Below are positions 10,871 to 21,921 of a stretch of DNA of 64,000 bases, piece by piece (the first letter of the stretch is position 1; each line of letters opens with the position of its first letter). The translations under genes and the position numbers were made by a program. This DNA is from Pollenia angustigena (lineage: Eukaryota; Arthropoda; Insecta; Diptera; Polleniidae), in assembly GCA_930367215.1 (NCBI GenBank), contig OV884057.1:250754830-250818829 (forward strand). Direction: 5' to 3'. The notes under the pieces were generated by a model. The model saw nothing but the letters and a program-made list of their open reading frames with translations, had not been told where the DNA came from and ran no database searches.

Positions 10871-13867
10871 ATAAATATTACATTCCACCTGGTTCTGGCT
10901 GTCATGATTCGAAAGCAATTTAATATCTTATTATTTCAGTCAATACTGACCGAATCGGAATTATTTTTTCAGTATTGTCAAGCATTAATTTGAGTTTCAC
11001 AATAAAAAAAAAAAGAATTTCGATTCGTTCAGTATCGACTGAAAGAATCAGTAATAAAATGGAGTAATAAAATCACGACTGCCAGAATTAGGCCCCTGGT
11101 ACACAGATAAAAGTAAAAAACGGTTTTGATCACCAAAATAATTGAAACAAGCAAACAATTTTTTAATTTTGCACCTATCACCGAAATGATTATACCAATT
11201 ACTCAAATTTGCAAAAATTGCAAAACAAGGATTTTTTTCATTTTAATTACAAAAATAATTGAAAAAATTATTAATATTAAACAATATTTTAATTGAATGA
11301 ATTAACAAATTAATTAAAAAAAATCAATATTTTAATTGAATGAATTACTAACGCAATTGATTTGAATACAGCAAATTAATTATTTTAATAATTGTATTGA
11401 TTAAAACAGTGATTGAATTTTTGCCTTAAATCGATTAAATTTTTAATTGAATAAATTTAACAGTGTATTTGAAATACACTCTAAATTCAATTACGCAAAT
11501 TATTCAATCAATCAAATTGTTAATTGAATAAGTTTGTTAAATCAATTCAGTTGATGGTTAAAGGAAGCAAAATAATAATATTTAAAATATACACTCATAA
11601 AATTATTACAGTAACTGATTGTGGGTTATTAAATTCGTTTACCGTACTGTTAAAATGTAATAAAAATATAGTTATTTTTCGAATAATTTTATTTTTTTAA
11701 CATTTATGCTTGTTATTCAAAAAACAAACTACCAAAAAATAGTGTTTTTCCGTATTTATTTTGTTATGTAGTTTGATTTTTATCGGTTAAAATATATTTT
11801 TTAAAAGTAAAAACTATTAAATTTTAAGGAATATGATGTTCAATAAATAAAAAATTTAGAAATTAATGAAATAATCATTTGTTTTAAATGAAATGTAAAT
11901 GATCCGTTTTTTAAATGAATTTTAATTTGTTTAAAATGAATTTTCGTTTGAATTGAACTACATAATATTTTGAGTGTATGTTTTATTTAAATATGGTTTA
12001 AAAATAACTTGTTTTATTTGTTTAATTGTAATAGCTCATGCTTAATAGATTTTGCAAAAATTCGTTCTATTCGGCTGGAAATCATTCTGTAAAATTTCGT
12101 TACTCTTAAAACATTCGAACTGTCGGTGGAGGGTATTAAAGATACGGCACAGCCGAATATAGCACTCTAACTTGTTTTAATTGATTTAAGAATTTTATAC
12201 TTATTTCAAGAAATTCCGGGATTGATTTCGAAAGTTATTACATTTGGGATTGTTTTGAGTACGTTTTAGTGTTATTCGTACTTGAATTTTCAGTACGACG
12301 CGTACTTAAAGTAATCATAAAAAACTTGATTTACCCCGAGTGTTTTTCTTTTTGTGTACTGAATAGATCGATACTCCAAAAACTAGGATAGTAAAATCTT
12401 TAAAGGAAAGACGCGAAAACAACTGAAAGAATTGTGTCAGATGGAGGTGCGTTGTGGAATCCATATGCTCCCAAAGGGGGTAATGGAGAAAAAAGTTATA
12501 CTTTTCTAAGGGTTTGAATTGCGCTTAATCGAAATCTATACTTAGAATTCAACCTCTGTAAATCTTATTCTAAGATATCTTAGCCTGAAGTTTAGGAATT
12601 TTAAGTTCGCGCTACATTAATGTTATTTTCGCTATGAATGCAAATTCAAAGGATTTTTTGCTTCACTTCGCTTAAATTTTACAACAAACTTACAAAAAAT
12701 AATGTGGAAAATATCTCAAGAAAAGATTTATAAAGTAAATTTTATTCGTCGTGAACCCAAGAAGCTGCAACATATTAAAAAGGTTAACTTTTATTTTGAA
12801 GGCAATTGGTAGAAATTTCAGACGACATCTCAAATTTTACAGATAAAGATGAAAACCTAACATACCTCGAAAACCTGATGGTGATATAGAAATTCTGAGG
12901 AAAGTTTTGGATTCAGCGCAAAAATATACTCTTGAATCAGGGTTTCGACTTTTTCCAAATTTTGCCGTCCTGTGTAATTTACACTTTGGCAACACTTTGC
13001 AAAATAGGTTAATCTAAAAACCTTTAAAAAACAAAAGCTACTAACAGACATTTTTACAAGTGCCCTTTTCACTTTGTTTTTCTTCTCGGTAATTAAAACG
13101 TCTTGTGAATTACTATCTGCAATTTATTTGCTAGTTCTTTAGCAAATTCATTATTTTCTTTTACATTTCTCAAATATTTTTTTGTTTTATTTCTTGTTTG
13201 CTTAATAATTTGTGGCCAAATGTCTGTCTGTTAGTTTGACTTTAGCAACTTTGTACGTTTGGCGCAACATTGTGTAGTTTTTCTTTACTCTTTTCTTTAC
13301 TTATTTGTTATTTATGATCTTCTTAATACAAGTACAGTTTAAATGGAAGTTGATTACTTATTATTACTGCTACTGCAAATTGTAAATTAAGAAAAAACTC
13401 AAAAGAAAACAAACAAAAAGGTGAAACGAATAAAAACACAAGCAACAGCAAAAAACAAATTGAAGGAAATTTACAAACATCCTGTTAAGAAAAATTATTG
13501 TTTGTTTTATTTTTGTTTTTAACTTTCTTGGATTTTTTTTTGCACAATTTCAGGAAAATAAAATACAAAAGCATTTTAATTTGTGGAAATTGGATGAATG
13601 AGTGAACAAACGGCTGAATAAAGAAAGCAACATGCGAGTGCATTCATTCTGTACAATGGAGCGTGAATTATGCGCACGTAGTTACATGCATGTGCATGTG
13701 ATGTGCTGCTGGCTGACTGTTTATTACAATATAAAAAACGAGGCACCCTGAAATATTTGGTTAAATAAAATCTATTGTATCAACAAAATGTTTCTATGGA
13801 AAACTTATTGTATCAATAATCTAACTGCATGCACATCGTCCATGTTTTATTACAAGAGTTGACGGCG
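10871..13867. other. Gene-less AT-rich DNA
   Basis: No gene is supported. About 11130-11560 is rich in AATTGA/TCAATT words, likely an AT-rich MITE or its remnant. About 12100-12180 carries GGAGGGTATTAAAGATACGGC followed by CAGCCGAATAT, an inverted copy of the TTCGGCCGTGCCGAATC repeat seen at 46.9, 48.6 and 54.5 kb. The rest, including a 71-codon minus frame at 12857-13072, has no protein-like features. The matching stretch in copy B is about 27480-30500. Confidence 0.5.
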
Positions 13868-14228
13868 AAACCATGTGAGATAAGAGGTAAGGTCATATTT
13901 AAAATTTTGCGAAATGAGAGATAAAGCCATATTTTTTTTCGCAAATGAGAGATAAAGCAGTATTTTTCCGCGTCCTACTGGAGGAAAAAACCCTTAAGCA
14001 CGGCCGCAGGCCGCCACTTAGAAAAACTTTAGTATGCGAAGCCAGATTTCAATACTTAACTTTAGCGTCTCCGGAACTGAAATGAGAGATAAAGCCATTT
14101 TCTAATATTGCTAATGTGAGCTAAGGCCATGATGCTTTATCTCCCATTCAAATGGAAAAAATGCTTTATCTCCCTATTGAATGAGAGATAAAGCCATCAT
14201 GGCCTTATCTCACATGGTATTAAAGCAC
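13868..14228. mobile_element. MITE with GATAAAGC subterminal repeats, copy A
   Basis: Inverted ends: ACCATGTGAGATAAG on the left, CTTATCTCACATGGT on the right. Inside, GAGAGATAAAGC occurs several times in direct orientation and GCTTTATCTC in inverted orientation. The right end extends to ATTAAAGCAC. In copy B the left end matches it (GTGCTTTAA), but in copy A those 9 bases are missing. Non-coding. Confidence 0.65.
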
Positions 14229-14485
14229 CCCCGAGTTGACATTATGTGATGTGCTGCTGGCTGACTGTTTATTGTTTCGAAGAATTTTTTATTTTATAAA
14301 AAAACGAGGCAACCTGAGTCAACGAAATTTTTCTATAAAAAGTTATCTGCAGAAATATTATCGTATTAAAAAATATTTTATAGAAAACTTAAATTTTCTG
14401 TAGAAAACTTGTCGCACCTCAGCCAATCTTCAATTCTGGCTTTAGAGTAAGCATTTTCGATAACATAGTTCACCCGGAATCCAGC

Positions 14486-15070
14486 AGATGTGGTACAGGT
14501 ATACACTGACGGGTCTAAAATACAGTATGGTGTCGCTTCTGGCATTTACTCGAAAAAGTTACCGAATTATTATAGATAGTTTAATTCAGGCCGAGAAAAT
14601 GGCCATCTAAACAGCCGCGAGACACATTTAGTATGGTGAGATATCTGGCAGGGATATCGACATTATTGTCGACAGTAAAGCTGGCATACGATTCCTGGGG
14701 AAAGAATGTCGAATATCTGTAGAGCAGATATCGAGACATTCAAGGATTTTCTTAGATGTGTCCCTGGACTCATGCATTGGTACTTTATAGCTGACCCGTT
14801 GGCGCATGCTGTTCCTTAGCAACCTATCACAAACAAATTTCACCTTATCGCTAGTCTCAAATGATTTTATGAACTTACCTGTAAGGAAACCAGAAAACTG
14901 TCCAGCTTTAGATGGGAAAAGAATGCAGTGGGCGTTGAAGCTGTCCAGACCTCACCTCAGGCACTTTATTGCGGTACGTGGGGAGGCACGCCCAGAGTCT
15001 AGTGCTGCCCTACAATGTGACGACGAGAAATAAGAGGAGTCATCGTTACTTTATCTCTGTCATTTCCAGC
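14486..15070 (+). pseudogene. Non-LTR retrotransposon RNase H and tail remnant, copy A
   Basis: The translation begins QVYTDGSKIQYGVASGIYS, containing the YTDGSK motif of the C-terminal RNase H of I/Jockey-type non-LTR elements. Downstream pieces read FLRCVPGLMHWY, LAHAVP and, in another frame, RHAQSLVLPYN. All are interrupted by stops and frameshifts. No reverse transcriptase or poly(A) is visible. Copy B keeps the start but has lost the equivalent of 14869-15080 (212 bp). Confidence 0.6.
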
Positions 15071-16032
15071 ATTATGTGGTCTGGGACAAAACTAGTCTCT
15101 CTGACACTGATTTATATAGGAATTATTTTTTCAATGATTCAACCGGTTGGCTGGTGATATTGTCAGCATCCAGGTAATTTAGTACATCTGGGACAGAGTG
15201 ACACATGATAACACAACGGGAGTTTATTGCTGGACCCACGTGAGCTAGGCTTGATTGAGGCTGCCAATGAAACGTAACATATTTGTAACGATAGTTTTCT
15301 GTAAGAATTTTATCGTATCGAAAAATTTTTTGTAAAGAAAACTTTTATTATTTTTTATCTGTAAGATATTTTTGTTATACCCTTCACTTTAACTTGTTAC
15401 TCATTTAATTTCCCTTTTTATTAATTCTACAGTCTATCCCTCGTTTTACTCAAAGTTCTAAAAATTTTCAAGTTGATTCCAATTTTTTATTTCGTAAGAC
15501 CATGAGTATCTTAATAATTAAATAACTTTGTTAAAGAAAAAGTTTCGTAGCCAGGTATCATCATCTCTCAAATTACACAAACACTTGCACTCTTATAAAA
15601 ACTCACATACATGTAAAACATTTTAATGTATTTGTTTGCTGTATTGTACTACAAATTTCTTTGCCAACACGTTGCAAAGGATTACGGCAGCTAATTATTA
15701 ACAAGGATTAAATATGTTACGTGTTTATGTATTTTGGCAAAAACTCGCTCTGTCAAACACACACTGCCACTAATGCTGCTTTGTTTTTGTTTTAGTTTAT
15801 ATTTTTTATTTCCTCTGTTGCTTGTTCGTTTGCTACTCTTTGATAAACTTTGTATTCCAACGTTTCAAAGATTTTAGCTGCTTTAAAAAATTTACAGTGC
15901 AGGAGAGAAAATAAGCTAATTATTTTTTAGCGAATAATTACATTTTCATGATATTTGTTGCTAAGACTTTGCTCCTAACTGTTGGGTTTCGTGCATGTGT
16001 GCAAAGGTTGGTTTGTATTTATTTATTCCTTT
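15071..16032. other. Gene-less AT-rich DNA
   Basis: No gene seen. It includes a short run resembling the TATCGAT/AGAAAACTT degenerate repeats that dominate 34.0-36.6 kb (about 15285-15360). Confidence 0.5.
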
Positions 16033-16374
16033 GCCTTGCAAATAATGCGGCTAGTCCATACACGCATGTAAAATGTAGCCCATAAGGGACTAGGACTAGT
16101 CCAAAGTTAACCCCAATGTATGGAAAAATATGGTCTATTTAACATTACGATATCCTACGGCAGGACCATATAACCCATATAACTACAAAGGAGTAGTCTT
16201 AAAACTACTCCATGGTATTCTCCAGAGGATAAGCTTTGTAAAATCGTTTAAAAACGAAAACATGTCGTTAAAAAACGAACAATGACATGGTCCATGTTTG
16301 CATTAAATTGGACCAGACCAAGGTGTAGTCCATTTGATAAAAATGTATCAAGTATTCCAATATTATTTGCAGGG
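16033..16374. mobile_element. MITE with CCCTGCAAATAAT ends, copy A
   Basis: The ends are inverted: CCTTGCAAATAATGCGGCTA on the left and TATTATTTGCAGGG on the right. Copy B keeps the cleaner left end CCCTGCAAATAATG. The interior holds palindromic ACTAGTCC and ATGGTCC words and ATGTCGTTAAAAAACG. Non-coding. Confidence 0.65.
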
Positions 16375-16422
16375 TATGAACATTAAAGTATTGGTAGTGT
16401 GTGTGTAAATTCTTCTTACATT

Positions 16423-17101
16423 CCCTGCAAACAAATAGAAGATATCCCCTTAGGCAATAGTTTAGCAATATCTCCAAATTGTCACCTAGAAGAAAATAAT
16501 CAAAGTATGTACTTTTTTTATTTTCTTTTTATAGTTTTTAAAACAGAAAAAATTTAATTATTTAAAAATTTAATTAATTATTAAAAATCATATAAAATAT
16601 TAAAAATATTAACAAATAAAAACGCGTAATCTCCACGATAATGAATTTTAAAGCTATTAGGGAACTAAGCAAAGGGCAAGCTTCAAAATTTATGGACGAA
16701 TTTTTACGGAAAACGAAGAAACATTGGGGATTCTTTCTTGTTTCTGAATTTTCGCTAGTTATATTATTTTACTTTATTTTAATTATAATTGGTATTATTC
16801 TTTTTATCATCCCAATTATATTTTGGCGGTATCTTCCTATTTTCTTATAAGTGGTTATCTGGCAATATTGCTAGATTATCATCTAGAAGAATCGCTTTCG
16901 TATTGCTTAGGAGTGTTGCTATCGAGACACGTTTCTTCCCGAAGAAAGTATCTTCCGCAATACGAAATCGATTATTGCCGCAATAATATTTTTCTTCGAA
17001 GCAATACGTTTGGCAATACATAAGGAGTATTTCTGTGTTTGCTGGGTTATTAACCCTGCAAACAAATGGAAGATATCCCCTAAGGCAATAGTTTAGCAAT
17101 A
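16423..17101. other. Junction between tandem copies: one TIR element plus a truncated second
   Basis: 16423 begins CCCTGCAAACAAATAG. 17035-17046 ends TGTTTGCTGGG, giving imperfect inverted ends to a 624-bp element (16423-17046). After TTATTAA, a second CCCTGCAAACAAATGG start (17054) repeats the first 50 bases of the element with few changes. It is cut at 17101, where copy B begins. A 69-codon hydrophobic frame (16641-16850) starts MNFKAIRELSKGQ with a predicted membrane stretch, but nothing supports it as a gene. Confidence 0.65.
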
Positions 17102-17184
17102 TCAAGCTGTTGTATTAGCAATTCAAATTGTTTATTGGTAGTAATTTTAATTTTTTTTTCCATTTCAAATATTTTTTTAAACAC
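17080..17184 (-). pseudogene. Truncated 5' end of the Myb/SANT-like gene (copy B)
   Basis: The first 27 codons from ATG 17184 equal those of the gene at 579. At 17103, the left edge of copy B, the sequence switches to the junction MITE, giving seven foreign codons (DIAKLLP) and a TAG at 17082-17080. The intron and exon 2 are lost. This is the expected scar of a duplication whose breakpoint lies within exon 1. Confidence 0.8.
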
Positions 17185-18176
17185 TTAACCGAGACAGTTT
17201 AAAATTTGGGTTGCGTCGTTAACAAAATTTTTGTCGACAAAACCAAAGCCAATCTAAGGCAATGTCGCCGTTTTGTTACCTTTGATAATGCCAAAATGTT
17301 ATCGGTTCTTATCGTAAGTTGGCAATGTTGTCAACGGCAATGCCATGAGAGTGCCGTCGACATCACTTATGTCGGCGTTGACATTCGCAATAAAGCTGAT
17401 TGAGTCAATATTCAGTTTATTGACATAATTATCTTTCTGTTCACACACACATACACAATTATCTTACTCAATTAGCAATTGGCAATTAACTTAGCAAAAT
17501 GTAAACAACATTTGACATATTTAAAAAAAAAAACAAAATAAACATCTGGCTTTTGCGCAGACCTAATGGATGGACCTTTGTTTTTGTTGTTTTGTTGTTG
17601 GCAAAAATGTCAAAACACTTTGTTTAGTGAGTTGGGTTTTACTCACTTAACGCACTTGTGAGAGTGCACTGCAGTGTTGCATTTTAATTTTACTCAATAT
17701 TTATAACAATTTCGTATTAATTGAGCAATAAATAAATTGCAATTTTGTATGGATAATTGAGCTCAATAATGGCTTTTATTGCGTAAAACTCAATTAAGGT
17801 GCATATCTGAAGACGGTATTAGAGGATTTGCAAATCGTAATCGAATAAATTTAAATTGACATTTGGTAAAATAATGTGACGATTTGCTTATATGAAACAA
17901 ACTTGCTTAAGGAGCATATAGACGACATGTTTTTGTCATCTGACATGTCAAATTTCCCACTGCAAAACACATACATGTCGTGTGTTACCTTTTTAACTTT
18001 GCTTCTGTAAAAGTCAGACGCAAAGTCATCTGACAAAATTTCAATTAGAGCGTGCTCTATTTTCTTCTGACAAACCATCTGACATCAGAAATATATGCCG
18101 GGAAGAAACTGGCAGCGGCGTCAACTATTGACGGAATCATTAGCCGGCTGAAGTTAATATTTTACAATACCAAGAT

Positions 18177-19943
18177 TGTGAGGGCTATCTATTAAGATAT
18201 GCACTGTTCGTTGGGTTTGTTAATACCTTAGCAATTTTGGAAAATATTTTATTTTTTTTACTTTGTATGTTTTGGAAAATTTGTATTTCAAAAATTTTCA
18301 TTAGTAAAGAAAATTTTCAAACCAAACATACAAAATAAATTGGGAGAAATTAAAAAAAATATTTTCTAAGATCAATTTAAGGGAAAAGGAGCATATCTGC
18401 TTTAATAAAAGTAGCTATATTTCGTGGGACAGTTAAGTTTGTAAGTATGAAATTATATTTACATAATTTGAATGTGGGTTTTTACATTTAGGAACATTTT
18501 TTTTTACACAGGTTTGGAAGGGATATATTATTAATTTAGACGAAGGAAAAGGAAAAGGAAGAGGACAAATTGTTTTTTTTTAAACTGATGCAATATTGGG
18601 TATTTTTTATCTCCATTTGTATTACATTTATAACTGCATCGTGATCCTCATTATATTCCCCAATTCTATTAACAAATAACTACAACAGGAATAATCTAAT
18701 ATATTGGTACCTATTCTACACTCTTAACTAACTAATAATTTCGGATCTCATTGTATATAACATATATTCCAAATTTAACGTAAAAGCCCAAAATTAAAAC
18801 TATAACTAAAATATACATTTTAATATATTCATCTAAATAACTTTATCTTAAACTCACTACTAACCAGCAAGTTCGAACATCATTTAATATAATATATAAT
18901 TTAAACTTTAATTAGTACTAAAATTAACGTAAAAGCATCTAAAAATATTAACTGAATCTAGTTTATTCAATTAATTAATCTTATTTTCAAATAATATTTG
19001 TTTATTTTCTTTTTGTGTTTTTAAATTTAATTATTACTTAATTTAAAATTGTTACTTAATTTCATTCATTCATACATACATTTACAACTTAAAACTTACA
19101 TAGATAACATAAAGAAAGCATGAAAATTTAAAAATTCAAAATTATTAAAGTCAAGTTCAGCATTTCATCAGGCCTGTTGACATCGTTGGATTTTGTTTGG
19201 TGAGTTTTTTTTTTTTTAAATGAAATTATAAGTGAAAATGCAATACAATATTTTGTTAAATATTCTAAATTGAAATTTGTGCATTCGGTTATGCTACTAA
19301 CAAAACATTTTTTTTTTAATTTTATGTTAGTAACATTGGTAACAACCCTTATTTGAATTTTTTTTTTGTATTGTTCATTTCAATTAATAATATTTAAAGA
19401 ATTTATAGTTAAAAAAAAATTTAACATCCTATACAACCTAAATAAAAGTATACATTAAAAACTTACTTCCACTTTGTTATTAATAATTTATTTTATTTAC
19501 GAAAAAGGAAAATAAAATGATATCTCAAGTTGATAATACTATGTTTTTGTAATTTTTCGAGTTGCAATAATGAACTCGTAATTTTTTTTGTTTATATATA
19601 TATTTCATGAAAGGTTAAACACATATAGTTAGGGATTCATTTTAGGGCTGTCTTTAACGATTTAACATGAAGATAGAATGGAAGGGAGGGTATTGAAAGG
19701 GAAGAATTGTCACCATCTTCTCTTGACTATAAGAGTTCAAACTTAATTTTTTTTTATTTTTGTTTTGTTATTATTTTTTTTAAAGTAATATTCAGGTGAA
19801 GCTACCTTTATTTAAAAATTTATGTACGGTACTTAACCTATTCATTAGTAGACAAGAACACCACCCCAATCCCTGAGCACGGTCGGTAATAATAGGTAGC
19901 GCAGGTCTACTAAAGGATAGGGCTTGATGTATGAGTCGTTACA
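18177..19943 (+). repeat. 5' LTR, copy B (1767 bp)
   Basis: Matches 1573-3340 almost base for base, including variants absent from both 3' LTRs. Confidence 0.92.
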
Positions 19944-19948
19944 TATAA

Positions 19949-19966
19949 TGGCGCCCAACGTGGGGC
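19949..19966 (+). other. Primer binding site, tRNA-Lys type, copy B
   Basis: Same 18-base match to tRNA-Lys(CTT) 3' end, 5 bases after the LTR. Confidence 0.82.
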
Positions 19967-20518
19967 CTCAGCAAAATACTTCGATCATATTATTATGATA
20001 CCTAAATGTAAAAAAAAAAATACTAACAACTAAGCTGAGGTTCCATACATATTAAGAACGTGATATTAACTTTATTATTATTTTTTTTTTTTGTTTCTTT
20101 AACATATTGTTTTTAAATATTTTGGATATTCGGATTTTTGTTTTTTTCGGAAAATTTCGAACCAAATATTTAAAAGAATATTTTATTTTGTATGTGATAT
20201 TTCGTTTGAGTTTTTTGAATGACTTTAAAGCAATTCTTACTCACGAATAACATATATATATTTTTTTTGGGTCAATTTTTAGTTGTCAAAATTTTTGCTT
20301 AATTTTATTATGATCGGGATTTTTGTATTTGAATTTATTTTGATTACCTACCCTCATAAAAGAATTGGGATTTTAGATTTTTGTTTCTTTTTGTTTTGTT
20401 TGAATTCGAAGTCAATTTTGTTTTATTACCTGATTCCTAATTATAATGTGAATAAGCCTAGTAATGGAATATATATTATCTTTATTGAATTTTTAGTCGA
20501 TTCTTAATATCATATAAA

Positions 20519-21688
20519 ATGCCTTTAACGCGAAGCCGCGAAAATTTATTAAATATAGAAGAGCCAACTAATGTGAGCTTTACAGTAAATTTAGATTCAC
20601 CAAATAATGGTGTTCGGACACGATCAGCAACCAGAAATAGAACAGTACATTCTCATAACGGACCAACAGGTAATTCTGCAAATAATAATAATGATGCACA
20701 TATAAGAAAAATTGTATTCGAGTCTTTAAGAGATTTTCGAAGTGATATGTTGAATCATATTTCGGCTGAATTAGCAACAATGTTTCAAAATAATAATACA
20801 CAACCTAATTTTAATCATACTCGACATGACGATGATAATAGTTCACCTAGAGCAAATCAAAACTCAGACCAAGAACCGATTTTGGCTGAAAAAGTGCTAA
20901 ATATTATTCGCAATTGGCGAATAAAATTTACTGGACATGACAATCAAATGTCCGTGGACGAGTTCATTTATCGAGTAAACATTTTAACGACTAACAATCT
21001 TCGAGGAGATTTCGACACTTTGTGTAAACATGCTCACAGCCTTTTTGAAGGCAAGGCCCTCGAGTGGTTTTGGAGATACCACAGACAGACTAATGACATG
21101 GACTGGCATTCTCTGACAACGGCTTTACGAAATCAATATAAGGATGATTGTACTGACTTTGACATCCTTGATGATATACGTAAACGAAAACAAGGACTTA
21201 GTGAAAATTTTGATGGATATTTAGATTCAATTTTGGCTATGACAGATAAACTAAAAATTCCAATTTCAGACCAAGATTTGTGTGAAACAATAATTAGAAA
21301 TTTAAAGCCTGAAGTTCGCCATGAACTTTTGCATTTAGAAATTGCAAGTATTTCCCAACTTCGTAAAGAAGTTAGAAAACATGAAAAGTTCATGAAGGAC
21401 ATTCACATTTTCGATTCCCGCAAATCAAAGGGAACACGTATTTCTGAGATTGGGAGCGATGACAATGACATTAATACAGCAAAGGAAGAAAGTGACGACA
21501 TTTGTGCATTACATCAAATTAGATGTTGGAACTGTGACAAGGAAGGTCATACATATTTCGATTGTATGGAACCTAGACGGATATTTTGTTATGGTTGTGG
21601 TGCCAAGGACATATTTAAACCAAATTGCACAAAATGTTCAAAAAAATATTCGGGAAACGGACAGAAGGATGTTCGACGGACTTATTAA
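20519..21688 (+). CDS. gag: Retrotransposon Gag, copy B
   Basis: 389 residues from ATG 20519; the translation is the same as copy A over its whole length, including the C-x2-C-x4-H-x4-C knuckle at 336-349. It overlaps the -1 frame downstream. The frame is intact, so it could still give Gag if the LTR is transcribed, and a Gag-only copy could be helped by other elements. Expression is not testable here. Confidence 0.9.
   Translation: MPLTRSRENLLNIEEPTNVSFTVNLDSPNNGVRTRSATRNRTVHSHNGPTGNSANNNNDAHIRKIVFESLRDFRSDMLNHISAELATMFQNNNTQPNFNHTRHDDDNSSPRANQNSDQEPILAEKVLNIIRNWRIKFTGHDNQMSVDEFIYRVNILTTNNLRGDFDTLCKHAHSLFEGKALEWFWRYHRQTNDMDWHSLTTALRNQYKDDCTDFDILDDIRKRKQGLSENFDGYLDSILAMTDKLKIPISDQDLCETIIRNLKPEVRHELLHLEIASISQLRKEVRKHEKFMKDIHIFDSRKSKGTRISEIGSDDNDINTAKEESDDICALHQIRCWNCDKEGHTYFDCMEPRRIFCYGCGAKDIFKPNCTKCSKKYSGNGQKDVRRTY
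21640..21646 (+). other. Candidate -1 frameshift site 1, copy B
   Basis: A AAA AAA in gag phase within the overlap with the -1 frame, as at 5037-5043. Confidence 0.55.
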
Positions 21689-21921
21689 GGACATCCGGTG
21701 GTATTTTTCAGAACAAATTGGACATTAAAAAGAACAACGAAAATGGAACTCAGACTGACAACAATAGGACAGAAATTGTATACCCATTGAGGAAACCGTA
21801 TCACGTTCGATTGGATGAATATAAGAAAGCTCGTGCCAGAATTTTTGGTGAAAATAAAATTAGCAGGTCATCGAAACGAATTAGGGAATTTTATTTAAAA
21901 AGTTATTTAAAAATTTTATAA
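21647..21921 (+). CDS. Middle frame between gag and protease, copy B
   Basis: Same roughly 91-codon basic frame as 5044-5318, ending TAA, with T TTA AAA heptamers at 21894-21900 and 21906-21912 in its overlap with the protease frame. Function unknown. Confidence 0.5.

Larger units (their letters stand above)
497..16422 (+). repeat. Tandem segmental duplication, copy A
   Basis: This segment recurs in the same orientation at 17102-32948, offset 16603-16606. The left boundary is where homology starts (TCAAGCTGTTG at 497 and 17102). The right boundary is where it stops (after TTCTTACATTC at about 16422 and 32948). The copy contains the 5' end of the Myb-like gene, a TIR element, a complete LTR retrotransposon, 3.3 kb of non-coding DNA, a MITE, an RNase H remnant and a second MITE. 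From the left boundary to about 13.04 kb the copies differ by only a few bases. From there to the right boundary substitutions and indels become frequent. Either a real chromosomal duplication or two haplotypes joined in an assembly could give this. Confidence 0.93.

Noticed and set aside
16641..16850. Membrane peptide gene in the junction
   Set aside because: A single short frame in AT-rich MITE DNA with no homology I recognise and no copy elsewhere in the window.
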